The notes under the pieces: model-generated
The model's database searches: none
Told to the model about the DNA's origin: nothing
Seen by the model: only the letters and a program-made list of their open reading frames with translations
Part shown: in pieces, positions 8,789-22,400 of the stretch
Layout of the letters: the number at the start of each line of letters is the position of its first letter
Numbering within the stretch: the stretch's first letter is position 1
Assembly: GCA_025559845.1 (NCBI GenBank)
Contig: CP048470.1
Span: 1,783,001-1,847,000, forward strand
DNA: 64,000 nt
From: Agrobacterium tumefaciens
GTDB lineage: Bacteria; Pseudomonadota; Alphaproteobacteria; Rhizobiales; Rhizobiaceae
Direction: 5' to 3'
Made by a program: the position numbers and the translations under genes

Positions 8789-9670
8789 ATGGACAGGCAA
8801 GATGCGCCGCTCGCGTTAAGCGATCTGATCAGCCGCAATTCGGCGCGGCTGACAGATGCGGATACACGTCTTCTGGATGTCCTGATCCAGGATCCAATCC
8901 GCGCGGCTATGGAAAACGGTAAGGACGTCTCGTTTCGCGCCGGGGTGCACCCGGCATCTGCTGTCAGGCTCGCAAGGCGGTTGGGCTTCAAGGGCTATCC
9001 CGAATTTCGGACCTTTTTGCAGTCCAGTCTGACGGAAGGTGGCAATGATTTTGAAAGTCCTGCCGCGCGTATGGCTGCACGACTTGTCAAAGCGGAAGAC
9101 AACGGTCTTCTGGCCTCCGTGCTTGACAGCGAAATCGCTGCGCTCCAGCAGGCAAAGAACAGCGTTTCCGACGCCGACATCAGGGCTTTTTCAGAAAGCT
9201 TGCGCGACAGCAGGAAGATATTCATCTTCGGACGCGGCCATTTTTCTGCACTGTCTGCGCTGATTGCCCTGCGCCTCAACCGCTCTGGCTACGAGGCGGT
9301 GGATATTGCCAGCCAGATGCACCAGCTTCCCGAAGCGCTGTCGACGCTTGCGCCTGGTGATGTTGTCTGGCTCCTTTCCTTCCGCAAGGCGCCGCCATTG
9401 CTCCAGGAGGTCCGAGACATTGCAGCAAGTCGCGGCGTAAAGACCCTGGCTGTTACTGACGTGGGTGGCACGCGCATTGACCCGGCGCCCGATCATCAGA
9501 TCCTTGTTTCGCGAGGCGAGCCTGGTGAGTCGCAGTCGCTCGTTGTTCCCATGACGATCGCCAACGCCGTAATTCTTGATCTCGCTGCCATCGACAATGG
9601 CCGATCCATCAAGGCGCTCTCAGAATTTCGCTCCTTCCGGGCATCCTCGCGTCTTTCGACCCGCGTCTAG
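8789..9670 (+). CDS. RpiR-family transcriptional regulator linked to the ugp-type operon
   Basis: 293 residues: an N-terminal helix-turn-helix (about 20-80, with HPASAVRLARRLGFKGYPEF as the recognition part) and a C-terminal SIS sugar-phosphate-binding domain (about 125-250, with KIFIFGRGHFSALS). The family senses phosphosugars. Start at 8789 with GAGG upstream; only 13 bases separate it from the ATPase gene, so it is co-transcribed. I infer it senses a phosphorylated intermediate, perhaps G3P, and controls this operon. That differs from enterobacterial ugp operons, which are PhoB-controlled. Confidence 0.85.
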   Translation: MDRQDAPLALSDLISRNSARLTDADTRLLDVLIQDPIRAAMENGKDVSFRAGVHPASAVRLARRLGFKGYPEFRTFLQSSLTEGGNDFESPAARMAARLVKAEDNGLLASVLDSEIAALQQAKNSVSDADIRAFSESLRDSRKIFIFGRGHFSALSALIALRLNRSGYEAVDIASQMHQLPEALSTLAPGDVVWLLSFRKAPPLLQEVRDIAASRGVKTLAVTDVGGTRIDPAPDHQILVSRGEPGESQSLVVPMTIANAVILDLAAIDNGRSIKALSEFRSFRASSRLSTRV

Positions 9671-9678
9671 AGACGCGG
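9661..9678. terminator. Possible terminator hairpin between convergent genes
   Basis: CCGCGTC (9661-9667) and GACGCGG (9672-9678) form a perfect 7-bp stem with a TAGA loop that includes the stop of the RpiR gene. It lies between two convergent genes. Neither strand has a clear T-run after it, so it would be a weak or factor-assisted terminator. Confidence 0.4.
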
Positions 9679-9688
9679 ATCGGAGCCA

Positions 9689-10480
9689 TCAACGTTGGGG
9701 CAGTTCGACCCAGCTTGACAGTGCCTGGCTCAGCACGGAGACATCTTCTCCATGAAGATCCGCTGCGGCGAACAGATTGTCGGTAAACATACCGGGGCCC
9801 AGGTCTGTTCGTCGGTCACTGACATGATCGAGGATCGTGCCGGTGTGCAGATCAATGCGCATGGTGTCTGAGATGACCCCATCAGACGAATTGCCATGGA
9901 TGCGCAAGTCGATGGATTGCAACCCGGCTGGCGGGCGTCCGATGACGAGCCCCTGACGTGTCAGCTTCAGCCAGTCGGGCAATGGCTTTCCGTCTGCCAT
10001 AGTAACGCCGAACGTTGCATTTTCGACGTTCCCGGCCGACGACGGCATGATGTAGAGATAGTCTTTGTAGACCATCGTATCGACCTGGAACCAGGTGCTC
10101 TCGGCGCCTTCTCCCGAAAGATGTATGTTGGAGCCACCCTTGAAGAAGCTGGTGGCAATTTTATCAATGATCCGGTCGCTTGTCTGCCAGTCGCCGATCT
10201 GGCGAGCGACATGGATCACGGCCCCTTCTTCCGGCAATGAACCGATACCATTGAGTGAGCGGATGGAATTGACCACGTTGACGATCGGACCTTGCGCAGT
10301 GATGTCTGCGATCCCGTTCAGATCTTTCATGATAGAGGCAGTTAGCGGCGAACCTGCCAGGATTGTTTCCGAGCCTTGCGATGATGGTTGCCACGGGTCG
10401 GTTGGTTCTGCAGAAATCGGCGCCGGCTGGTCGACCTCAAGCGGCGGCCTCGGTTCTTCCGGCTGTTCGACCGGAATGAC
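9689..10480 (-). other. C-terminal domain of the giant protein
   Basis: Residues about 7501-7763 leave the repeat pattern. A Pro/Glu-rich linker is followed by about 240 residues with SLNGIGSLPEEG, ATFGVTMADGKPLPDWLKL and DLRIHGNSSDG. The middle part (GVTMADGKPLPDWLKLTRQG) resembles a putative-Ig/dystroglycan-type module. The end (SVLSQALSSWVELPQR) lacks the glycine-rich nonapeptides and the hydrophobic last residues usual for RTX type I substrates. I do not recognise a family for the whole segment. Confidence 0.55.
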
Positions 10481-13400
10481 GCTGATCGTCACGGTATAGG
10501 CGACAATATTTCTGCCGTCGCTGATTGTGAAGGTAAAGCTGTCGACGCCATTGTAACCGTCCGCGGGTCTGTAGCTGTAAGTACCGTCAGCATTGATGAT
10601 GACTGTGCCGTATTGTGGTCCTGACCCAAGACCATAGACGATGGGCTGTCCTTCCGGATCGGTGGCTGGCGGCAGAGTGCCCGTAATCGTGCCCCCCTCG
10701 TTCACCGAGATGGAGGTGTCGGACGAAACGGGTGGTTCATTTGGCGTATTGACGAGGATAGTGACAGTGTATGTCGTTTCCAGAATGCCATCACTGACAC
10801 TGTAGGTGAAACGGTCTGTGCCATTGAAATCCGCATTCGGCACGTAGATGTAGCTGCCGTCGGAATTGACCGTAACGACGCCATTGGACGCCTGGTTGCC
10901 GAGGCTGTAGAAGATCTCGTCGCCATCCGGATCGGTGGCCGCCGGCAATTGACCGTTATACGGTGTATTTTCGTCGATAGACACCAGGTCGTCACGCCCA
11001 ACCGGGGCATCGTTCACCGGGCTTACCGTGACGGTTACAGTGTAGGTGTTGGTCGCATCACCGTCAGATACGATGTAGGTGAACGTATCTGTGCCGTTGA
11101 AATTCTCATTCGGCGTGTAGGTGTAGCTGCCATCCGCATTGATGATCACAGTACCATGCGAGGGGAGGCTTGTGCCGATCTCGTAGACAACGGTCTGGCC
11201 TTCGGGGTCGATTGCCCGAGGCAACATTCCGCTCGCAGGAACGTCTTCTGTAACCGCAATGCTTGTATTGGAGCCCACAGGAGCGTCATTGATTGCGGCA
11301 ACATTCACCGTGATCGTATAGACAGACGATGCCGTGCCATCGCTGACACTATAGTTGAAGCTATCCGTGCCGCTGAAATTCGCATTCGGTGTATAGGTAT
11401 ATGTGCCATCTGGGTTGACGACGACCGAACCGTTGATGGCATTGCGGCCAAGCGAGTAGGTGATGTCCTGCCCTTCTTCGTCGGTTGCTTCAGGCAGCAT
11501 TCCCGAAAGCGGCTCGTCTTCATTTGTCCCGACGGTCGCATCGGAGGCAACCGGCGGCTGGTTGGCGGGGCCTACGGTCACTGTGACTGTGACTGTGTAG
11601 ATCGTTTCCGCCGAACCATCACTCACCGTGTAGGTGAAGGTATCTGTCCCGCTGAAACCTGACGGAGGCGTGTAACTGTAGCTGCCGTCGAGACCGATGA
11701 TAACAGTGGCACCAGGCGTTACGGTGTCGACTTCGTAAAATACGGAGGATCCTTCCGGGTCGATCGCCGGAGGCAGGTTGCCACTGGCCGTTCCACCATT
11801 CTCTACCGAGATCTGAAGGTCGGAGCCCAGTGGCGCATCGTTTACCGCAGTGACTGTTATGGAAATCGTATAGGTGCTTGTCGCAACGCCGTCGCTGACT
11901 GCGTAGGTGAAGCTGTCGGCGCCGTTGTAATTCGCGGCCGGTTGATAGCTGTAGGTGCCATCCGGATTGATGGTCAGTGACCCATGTGACGGGGGGCTTC
12001 CGACCGTGTAGACGACAGCTACGCCTTCCGGATCAACTGCTCTTGGCAGTTGCCCGCTGAAGATCGTATCTTCCGCTACCGTAAGAGTTCCATCGGAGCC
12101 AACCGGGGGATCATTCACTGGCGAAACGTCGACTGTAATCGTGGCAGTCGTCGTTCCACCGTGCCCGTCACTGACCGTAACGACAAAGACGTCCGTGCCG
12201 TAGAAGTTCGTGCCGGGTGTATAGAGATACTGCCCGCTTGCATCGAGCGTGACACGGCCATTGGCCGGCTGGGCCGAAACAGTGTAGGTCAGCGCATCGC
12301 CGTCGACATCCGAGGCCATGATGGCGCCAGCGACAGGCGTATCTTCCGGCGTTGATATCCGCTGATCGGTCGCAACCGGTGCGTCATTGACCGGATCGAT
12401 GATGAGTGTCGAGGAACTGATCGCCGTCAGCGCTCCACCTGCACCGCTGTTGCCGCCGTCATTTGTCGTCATGGTCAGCGTCACCAACGCGCTGCTGTTT
12501 TCAACAGGCCGATAGATTGGCGCCGTTGTTCCTGACAGCCATGCGTTGATGTTGCCGACAGTGCCGGTCAGCGTCAGAGAACTCGATCCATTGCCCGTAA
12601 CGGTCACGCCGTTACCGGAAGCGGCGATCAGGGATCCAGCATTCACGTCGAGTGTGACCGTGATTGAGGCATCACCGGCATCAACATCTATTATCGCAAT
12701 CCCTGTCAAAGGCAGATCGGTATCTTCAGATCCGTTAAAGCTACCGGGCAGGGTGTTGACTGGTGCATCGTTGATGGGTTGTACGGTTCCTGAGACGGTT
12801 GCGTTGCGGCTTACGATGCCGTCAGAGACGGTATAGGTGAATGAGAGTGGGCCGTTGAAGTCTGGCGCGCCAGTGAATGTGAGGGTCCCGTCGGCATTGA
12901 GTGTGATGGTGCCGCCGGTGACATTGATTGAACTTCCAGCGGCGATGGCCTGATCGTTGATGGCGGTTATGGTGAGTGTATCGCCATCCGGGTCTGTGTC
13001 GTTTGCCAGCACATCGAGGTTGATGGATCCGTCCTCGTCGATGACGAATGTGTCGTTTGTTGCGACGGGCGGATCGTTGATGGCGCCGATGATGATGGTG
13101 ACGGTTGCGGTATCGAAGCCGCCGTTACCATCGGCGACCTGGTATGTGAAGCTGTCTGAACCGTTGAAGAAGGCATTTGGCTGATAGGTGAATGTGCCGT
13201 CGGCGTTGAGGGTGAGGGTGCCGTTTGCCGGGGCGTTGACCAGGGATACGGTGAGGGGATCGTCGTCGGCATCGACGCCGTTGCCATTGTTGGCGAGGAC
13301 ATTGCCGTTGAGGGTCTGCCCTTCATTGATTGCGAATGCATCGTTCTGTGCCTGTGGCACGGGGTTGGTGACGGTCCATGTGAAGCTGCGCTCGACCGAT

Positions 13401-16400
13401 CCGCCATTGCCGTCGACTGCGGTCATGGTGACGGTGAAGGCGTTGGTGCCGGTTGGTCCGGATGCGGATGGATCGATTGTTCCGGTGATCTGGCCTGTTG
13501 CGGGATCGTAGGAGAGGCCTGTCGGCAGACCGGTGATGGTGTAGGAGAGGGTATCGCCATCGACATCGGTAAACAGGTTGCCGAGGTTGATGTTGATGGC
13601 TGCTCCATCGAGATTGGCGCGTGGCGGCAGGGTTGGTGCGACGGGTGCGTCGTTGAGGCCTGTGACTGTGACGGTCAGCGTTGCGGTTGCGGTTGCGCCA
13701 TTGCCGTCGGAGATGGTGTAGGTGATCGCGGTTTTGCGGCTTTCTCCGAGCTGGAGGTCCTGGAAGGCCGATCCGGGATCGAAGCTGTAGGAGCCATCGG
13801 CACGGATGACGAAGCTGCCGCCATTGCTGCCTGCAAGTGTTGCGCCGACACCATTTGTGCCATTGCCGACGCGGATGACGGTGAGGGTATCGCCATCGAC
13901 ATCGCTGTCGCTGCCAATGATGACATTGCCTTCGATGGGTGTGTTCTCATCGGTCTGTGCGACATCATCGACGGCGACGGGCAGATCGTTGACGGGATTG
14001 ATCTGGCCTGCGACCGTTGCGGTCGAGGTGGTTGTGCCATCAAAGACGGTGTAGGTGAAGGAGAGCGGCCCGTTGAAGTTTGCCGCGCCTGTGAAGGTGA
14101 GTGTGCCATTGGCATTGAGGGTGACGGAGCCGCCGGTGACCGCCACGGAGGTGCCAACGGAGATGGCCTGTCCGTCGATTGCGGTGATGGTCAGTGGGTC
14201 GCCATCGGCATCACTGTCATTGGCGAGCACATCGAGAACCGTATTGCCGTCCTCGTTGAGGGTGAAGCTGTCATTGCCAAGAGCCGGTGCATCGTTGACC
14301 GCGCCAACATTGACGATAACGGTATATTCCACCGTGGCTGTTCCGTCGCTCACCGTGTAGGTGAAACTGTCATCGCCTTCGAAGTCGGGATCGGGCGTGT
14401 AGGTGTAGGTGCCATCGGTGTTGACGACGACACGGCCATTGGACGGCTGGCTTGCAGCCGCATAAGTCAGCGGCTCGCCTTCCGCATCGGTGGCGGCAGG
14501 CAATATCCCGCTATAGGGCGTATCTTCGGTCACATTGATCGTGTCATCGCTGCCAACCGGGGCGTCATTGGTGCCCGTGACCGTGACGGTGAAGGTTGCC
14601 GTCGATGTGCCGCCCTGACCGTCCGTGATCGTATACGTGATGCTGGTCGCGCGGGTTTCCCCGGCGGCAAGATTGTCAAAGTCGGTCCCTGGATTGAACG
14701 TATAGCTTCCATCTTCGGCAATGATGAAGCTGCCACCAGCGGTTCCCGTTACGCTTGTTCCGACGCCGGTCGCGTTGCCGTTTACGGCAGCAACAGTGAT
14801 GACATCGCCGTCCGGATCACTATCCGCGCCCGAGCCATTATCAACAAAGACAGAGCCGGTCGCAGGTGTGTTTTCTTCGGTTGTGATTGCGTCGTTCTGA
14901 GCAAGCGGGGCTGGGTTGAAAACGCTAATAGTGAAGCTACGTGTGATAGCGCCACCCGGCTGACCGTCATTGATGGTAACGGTGATCTGATAGATGCCGC
15001 CATTCACTTGTGAGGCATCATTTTCGAGCGTGCCAGAAATAATGCCGTCAGCACTCATTACCAGCCCGACGGGCAAACCAGTCTGGCTGAAAGTCAGCGT
15101 ATCGTTGTCCGGGTCCGTGAAGAACTGCGAGATGTCGAGGGTTACATCGTCGGCATCGTCGAACGCCTGATTGGGGATCTCTCCCGTCGGCGGATCTTCG
15201 ACATTGGCGACATTGACGGCGACAGTGAAGGTGGCGGTCGTACGACCATCATTCACGGTGTAGGTGAATGAGTCCGGACCCGAGAAATTGGCGGCTGGAA
15301 CATAGGTATAGCTGCCATCTGCGCCAATTGTCACCGTGCCGTTTGTGGGCTGACCGAGTACGGCGTAGGTCAGTGCATCGCCATCGACATCGGTCACAGG
15401 CAGGAAGCCTGTCGATGTTTGATCCTCTGTGGCGTTCAGGGTGAAACTGCCACCGACCGGAGCATCGTTTTCGCCCGTTACGGTGATTGTCAGCGTTGCT
15501 GTCGCAGTTCCATTGTCGCCATCGGAAATCGTGTAAATAACGCTTGTCGTACGCGTTTCACCAACCTGAAGGTCGTCAAACTCGGTGCCGGGGTTGAAAG
15601 AGTAGGTGCCATCCGCGTTGATGACGAAGGTGCCGCCATCCGAGCCGGCAATGGCGTCGCCGGGGTTGCCTGATCCCACCGCAATAACGGTTAGCGTTGC
15701 GCCTTCAGCATCCGTGTCGTTCCCAAGGACGGTTGGGCCGTTGATAATCGGTGTGTTTTCGCCCGTGGTGGCCGTGTCATCAACGGCGATTGGAGGGTTG
15801 TTGACCGCCCCAACGCTGACCGTGACGACGGCCGCATTTGTGGCGTTTCCACTATCGATCACGGAAATGGTGAGTGTGCGATCACCCGCGGTCAGATTGT
15901 CGTTGCGGTTTTCATATTGCAGGGCGCGCAACAAAGCACTCGCTGCTTCGTTTGGCATGGGAACGGCGGCACCTGCGGCGTTCTCGAAATGCACCGATGT
16001 GGCGCCATCGTACTGGTAGACGAATGTCGTACCACCGAACGCAATGGTGCCACTCGATGCGGTGCCGAAAATGATGTCGGCAGTGCCGTTCAGATGAATG
16101 ATTTCACTGGCGGAATTGATGAAGCCGGCAAGGCTTATATCGAGTGAGACGATGCTCCCTTCTACGTCGGAGACAAAGGCATCCGGGGTAACAATTCTGA
16201 CTGGTCCGTCACCCTCGGTGAAGGTTACGGAATTATCGGTGCCGCTGGTGGTGCCGTTCAGATCGATCACAGGCACATCGTTGACGGCATTGATATTGAG
16301 CGTCACCGACGCGTCGGAAAATCCGCCGTTGCCGTCACTGATGCGGTAGGTAAAGGCGACTGTGCCGTTGAAATCCGCGGTCGGCGTGAAGGTAAGATTG

Positions 16401-19400
16401 CCCAGGGCATCGTTCAGCGTCACACTGCCGCCCGCGACGGCTATTGTTTCACCAACGCCAATAGGCTGGCCGTCGATCTGGGTGATCGACAGCGGGTCGC
16501 CATCCGGGTCTGTGTCGGCGCCAGCGTTACCGCTGACAGTGCCTGCTCCGGTTAGCGGATTGAAGCTGACGGGCGTGTCTTCCGCCAGGTCGACGACATC
16601 GTTTGCCGCATTGGGTGCAGGGTTGGTGACAGTAAGAGTAAAGCTGCTGGAGGCAGAGGCAATGCCGTCACTCGCCCTGACAATGATTGTGTACGGGCTG
16701 TCTTTCGACGCATCTGGATCGAGGGTACCGGAAATGATGCCGGTCGCCGGATCGAAAGTCAGTTCTGGCGGAAGCCCTTCGACTGCAATGGTCAGCGTCT
16801 GACCATCGACATCACTGAAATAGGGGCGGACATCAAGACTGAATGCGGAGCTATCCACTTGTGCGCTGTCTGGGATAGGTGACGCCACGGGTGCATCGTT
16901 GACCGGGTTGACTGTTACCGTCACCGTCGCCGTGTCGCTACCGCCATTCCTGTCACCGATCGTATAGGTGAAGGATTCCGTGCCGTTGAAGTTCGGGTTT
17001 GGGGTAAAGCGCAGAACTTCGCGTCCGTTCCCGTTGAGAACAAGTTGCACGGAGCCATTGCTGGTCATGACCGCAGGGCCGCCAACCGTAAGATTCACGC
17101 CTTCAACGAGAATGACCGTATCTGTGTCGCCATCGGGGTCCTCATCATTGGCAAGGATGTCTATGTCGACAGGCGTGTCCTCATTCGTGGTGGCCTGGTC
17201 ATTTTCGGCATTCGGGGCCACATTCTTGATCGTATACGTGAAGTCCTGGAAGGTACTCCCACCATCGGGGTCGGTGGCTGTGATCCTGACTGCAAAATCG
17301 CGAAGACCCGTGGGGCCGGATGCGTCGGCGTCGATAACGCCGGATATAATGCCCGTGAGCGGGTCCAGCGTAAGTCCAGGCGGCAGTCCAGTTGCCGTAT
17401 ATGTCAGCGTTTCTCCCTCGGGATCGACAAAATTACCCGAAATGTCGAAACTGATCGTCTCCCCGTCATTGCGCGAAATATCCGCGATCGGGGACGAAAT
17501 TGGTGGATCGTTTACTGCATCGACGGAAACGGTGATGATACCGGTGCTGTAGCCGCCTTGGCCGTCGGTTACGCGATAAACAATGGTGTCGGTGCCGTTG
17601 TAGTTGTCGTTCGGCGTGTAAGTGATGGTGCCGTCCGCACTGACGGTCACCGTACCGTTTCCTGCTACAGGCGGAAAATCGGGGTCAAGGAAAAGCGTGT
17701 CGCCATCGGGGTCGATATCGATGCCATTGTTGCCGCTGGTTGTGCCCTCACCGGTGATCGGGTTGAAGGTCACGGGTTGATCCTCGCCGGTCTCAACCGT
17801 GTCATTTACGGCAATTGGCGCTGGATTGGTCACGGTGAACGTGAAGGTCTCCGCTACCGTGCCGCCGCGGCCATCGTTGGCCGTCACTGTTACAACATAG
17901 ACGCCATCGTTGTTTGGACCGCCCTGGCTGGCGTTGTTGGCGATGATGCCCGAAATCGTCCCGTCTGCCGCCATTTCAAGGCCTTGTGGCAATCCGGTCT
18001 GGCTGAAAGTCAGTGTGTCATTGGCATCGATGTCCTGGAAAAATGCGTCAAGATGCAACGGATGGTCGGTGAGCGATTGGCCGTCCGCGCGGGTGTAATT
18101 TGGGATCTCGTCTGCTGTCGGGTCATCGTTGACGCCGGTGACGGTGACGGTAATCGTTGCTGTGTCGACATTTGTACCGTCGGTGACACGATAGGTTATG
18201 GTTGTCGTGCGGGGCGTATCACCTGCGGACATGTCGTCAAAGTCTGTGCCAGGATCAAACGTGTAGGTGCCATTGGCATTGATGGTGAAGGTGCCGCCAT
18301 TCGAGCCGGCAACCACCACGCCGACATTGGCTCCTGATCCCTCCACCTGATCGACGGTAAGTGGATCTCCATCCGGGTCCTGGTCATTGGTAAGCACATT
18401 GCCGCCACCCGCCGTGTTTTCATCGACGGTTAGTGTGTCGTGGAAGGCCTTCGGTGGAAGGTTGGTAACAATCCATGTGACAATCCGTGTCGTCGTTCCG
18501 CCGTTGCCATCGGAGGCCGTGACTTCAACCGTATATGGATCTGTATTGGATGCGTCTGCGGCCAATGTGCCGGTGATCCGGCCGGCTGCGTCGATGGAGA
18601 GGCCTGGCGGAAGGCCGGTTGCGGTGAATGTCAGCGTGTCTCCGTCGACATCGCTGAAATACGGGCTGACATTATAATCGACAGCTTGGCTGTCGCTATC
18701 ATATTGGTCGGGGATAGGGGTGGAGGTCGGATTGTCGTTGACGGGTGTAATGGTCACGCGCACCGTTGCGGTGGAAACCCCTCCATTGTTGTCAGTGATG
18801 GTGTAGGAAATCGTGTCGACGCCATTGAAATTGAGGGCGGGCACATAGGTCAGAGTGCCATTGGCATTGATGGTTACACTCCCGTTGCCTGCGCTGGCGG
18901 ATACGATCGTCAACGGGTCGCCGTCGGGGTCTGTGTCGTTGGCGAGTGGAGTGATGACAGTCGGAGTGTCCTCGGCAATGGTAATGATGTCGTTGTTTGC
19001 CGTTGGCGCGGGATTGGTGACGGTTAGTTCGAAAGTCTGCGACGGGGTGGACGAGGTACCATCGCTTGCAACAATCGAAATCACATAGACGCCATCACCA
19101 TTCGGACCGCCCTGGCTGGCGCTCTTGTCGATATTGCCAAAGATAAGCCCGGTGGCGGCATCATATTGCAGTCCAGCGGGAAGGCCCGTGATGGTGAAGG
19201 TCAGATTGTCGCCATCGGAATCTGTAAAGAAGTCCGCCACATCATAGGTGAAAGACTGGCCGTCGGCGCGAACCCGGTCTGGGATCGGCTGGGTCGGCAC
19301 GGGGTCATCGTTGACCGGCAATACGGTGACCGTCACCGTCGCCGTTGAAACGCCTCCGTTCCCGTCGGAGATGGAATAGCTGAAGCTTTCCTGTCCGTTA

Positions 19401-22400
19401 TAATCCGCATTCGGCGTGAAGCGCAGGAACTGGGTTCCGTCCGGGTTTTCGATCAATCGGACCGATCCGTTGGTGGTTACGACTGGAGCGCCATTCGGCT
19501 GCAGAACGACGTTGTTGACGCGGATGACCTCGGCGGCATCGCCATCGGGATCGCTGTCATTTGCGAGAATGTCGATATCGACAGGCGTGTCTTCGTCTGT
19601 TGTGACGGCATCATCATTGGCGAGTGGTGGAATATTGAGGACGGTGTAGTTGAAATCGACAAAAGTCGTTCCACCGTTCGGGTCGGTTGCGATGACGCGA
19701 ATACGATAGTTCTTCTCGCCCGTGGGACCTGAGGCATCCGGGGCGATCTGGCCGCTGATTGTCGACCCGGAAAGCACCAGCCCGGGCGGAAGGGGGAAGT
19801 CCGCATCGATTGTATAGGTGAGGGCGCCGCCTTCCGGATCAGAGAAAAAGGCAGAGAGATCAAGGCTGTCGGTATCGCCGTCGTTGCGGGTGCGATCGGC
19901 GATCGGACTACCCGCGGGATCATCGTTGACGGGGGTGATTGTCACGGTGACGGTTGCCGTTGCGGTGCCGCCATTCCCGTCGGAGATCGTGTAGGTGATC
20001 GTGTCGGTGCCATTGTAGTCGGCGGCCGGCAGATAGGATATCTCGCCGTCCGCGAGAATAGTCACCGTTCCATGGGCGGCCGTTGCCGAGACAACGGAGA
20101 GCGGATCGCCGTCTGGGTCACTGTCATTGGCAAGCACATTGATCGTGACTGCGGTATCTTCCGCCGTCGTTACAGTATCGTTGACGGCGACGGGCGCCGG
20201 ATTCGACACGGTCAACGCGAATGTCTGCTGGGCCGTACCACCATTGCCATCCGATACTGTGACCGTCACCGTATAGACGCCGTTGGTTCCACCCTGGCTG
20301 GCATTTCGATCGATGGTGCCGGTGATGACGCCTGCGGCACTGAGGCTGAGACCGTTCGGAAGGCCTGTCTGCGTGTAGGTCAGCCTATCGCCATCGGCAT
20401 CGGAGAAGAAGCTCGAGACGTCAAAATTGACGACGGCGCCGTCATTGGCGGAACGGTCAGGTATCGTTGAGCCGACTGGGTTATCATTGACGTCGCTGAT
20501 AGTGACAGTGACCGTATACTCATTGCGGGCACCACCTGGATCAGTAACAACGAAGCTGAAGCTGTCTGTGCCGTCAAAATCGGAGTTTGGCGTGTAGGTG
20601 TAGGTGCCGTCCGCGTTGATGACAACGGTGCCGTTGGCGGGGGTCGTCATCCCTGCGGAGAATGTAATTGTGTCGCCATCGACATCTGTTGCAACGAGTG
20701 TGCCGGTAAATGGCGTATCTTCGGGCGTGGAGATGCTGATGTCGGACGACGTTGGAGCGTCGTTGACTGGTGTCACCGTACCGGTCACAGTTGCGTTTGC
20801 CGAGGCCGTTCCGTCCGACAGGGTGTAGGTGAAGCTGATTGGACCATTATAGTTGGCGTTCGGCGTGAAGCTCAGACGACCATCAGCATCAAGCCTTACA
20901 GCCCCCCCGGTGATGGTGATTGATTGGCCTGCCGTGATCGCCGTTCCATTGATGGCCGTTACCGTCAGTGCGTCACCATCAGCGTCGGTATCGTTACTGC
21001 GGACATCGAAGGTGATCGTGGTATCTTCAGGCGTCGTGAACGTATCGTTGACGGCGACCGGAACGTCGTTGACAGGGCTTACCGTGCCGTTCACCGTGGC
21101 GGTCGCTGTGCCGCCGTTGCCGTCAGAGACGGTGTAGGTAAAGCTTGGGCTGCCATTGTAATTGGCAGCGGGAGTGAAGGTCAGCGTTCCGTTGGCATTC
21201 AATGTCACGGTGCCGCCGGTGACGGAAACCGTTGCTCCTGTGACGATCCCGGTTCCGTTGATCTGGGTGATGGTCAGCGTATCGCCATCGACGTCACTGT
21301 CATTTCCCCGAACATCCAGCGTGATCGGCGTGTCTTCAAGAGTGGTGAAGCTGTCGTTTACGGCTACGGGGGCATCGTTGACTGCCGTCACAGTTCCATT
21401 GACGGTTGCCGTTGCGCTGCCGCCGCTGCCATCAGAGATCGTGTAGGTAAAGCTTGTGCTGCCGTTATAGTTGGCGGCCGGGCTGAACGTGAGCGTACCG
21501 TTGGCGTTCAGAGTGACTGTGCCGCCTGTAACGGAAACCGTCGCGCCGGTGACAATCGCGGTTCCGTCGATCTGGGTGATGGTCAGCGCTTCCCCATCCG
21601 GATCGCTGTCATTGGCGAGAACGGAAATCGTTGTTGCCGTGTCCTCCGCAGTAATGAAGGTGTCTCCAGTCGCGATCGGGGCGTCCTGTTCCGGCGTGAC
21701 GGTGCCGCTGACGGTCGCCGTTGCAGTGCCGCCTTTACCGTCTGAGATCGTGTAGGTGAAGCTCGGGTTGCCATTGTAATTGGCACCGGGTGCAAAGGTG
21801 AGGGTGCCGTCGGCGTTAAGTGTCACCGTGCCGCCTGTGACCCCGACCGAGCCACCAGACGAAATCGCCAGGCCATTGATCTGGGTCACTGTCAGCGTGT
21901 CACCATCAACATCGAAGTCGTTGCCTCGAACGTCAAACGTAATCGCAGTGTCTTCTGGTGTGGTGAAGGTGTCGTCGATGGCGACGGGTGGGTCCTGAAC
22001 TGCGTTGACCGTGCCGTTGACGGTAGCGGTTGTTGCTCCACCCTGGCCGTCGGCGACGGTATAGGTGAAGCTCAGGGCGCCGTTATAGTTTGCGTTCGGT
22101 GTAAAGGTCAGCGAGCCGTTCGCATTCAGCGAGACAAGGCCACCCGTTACGGCAACCGGATTGCCAATCGAGATTTCGGTGCCGTTTATGGCTGTAACGG
22201 TCAGCGTGCCGCCATCAACATCCGTGTCATTGGCGAGCACGTTAAAGGTGACGGCCGTGTCCTCATTCGTGGTGAAGCTGTCATTCACCGCGATCGGCGC
22301 ATCGTTTTGGCCGGTGACGGTGACGGTCACGGTAGCCGTGGATGTTCCGCCCTGGCCGTCGGATATCGTGTAGGTCACTGCCGTCGTGCGCGTTTGACCT

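Noticed and set aside
7531..8991. 486-codon minus-strand frame across the UgpQ/UgpC genes
   Set aside because: It lies antisense to well-recognised genes, and its translation shows no domain.
17045..18337. 430-codon plus-strand reading frame opposite the giant gene (and dozens of similar ones from 9.9 to 32.7 kb)
   Set aside because: They are antisense shadows of repetitive coding sequence. Their translations are low-complexity, repeat with the modules, lack ribosome binding sites and resemble no family.
20755..22300. Regular repeats considered as a CRISPR array or mobile element
   Set aside because: The units are 309 bases, in frame and coding throughout, with no spacers, terminal inverted repeats or transposase.
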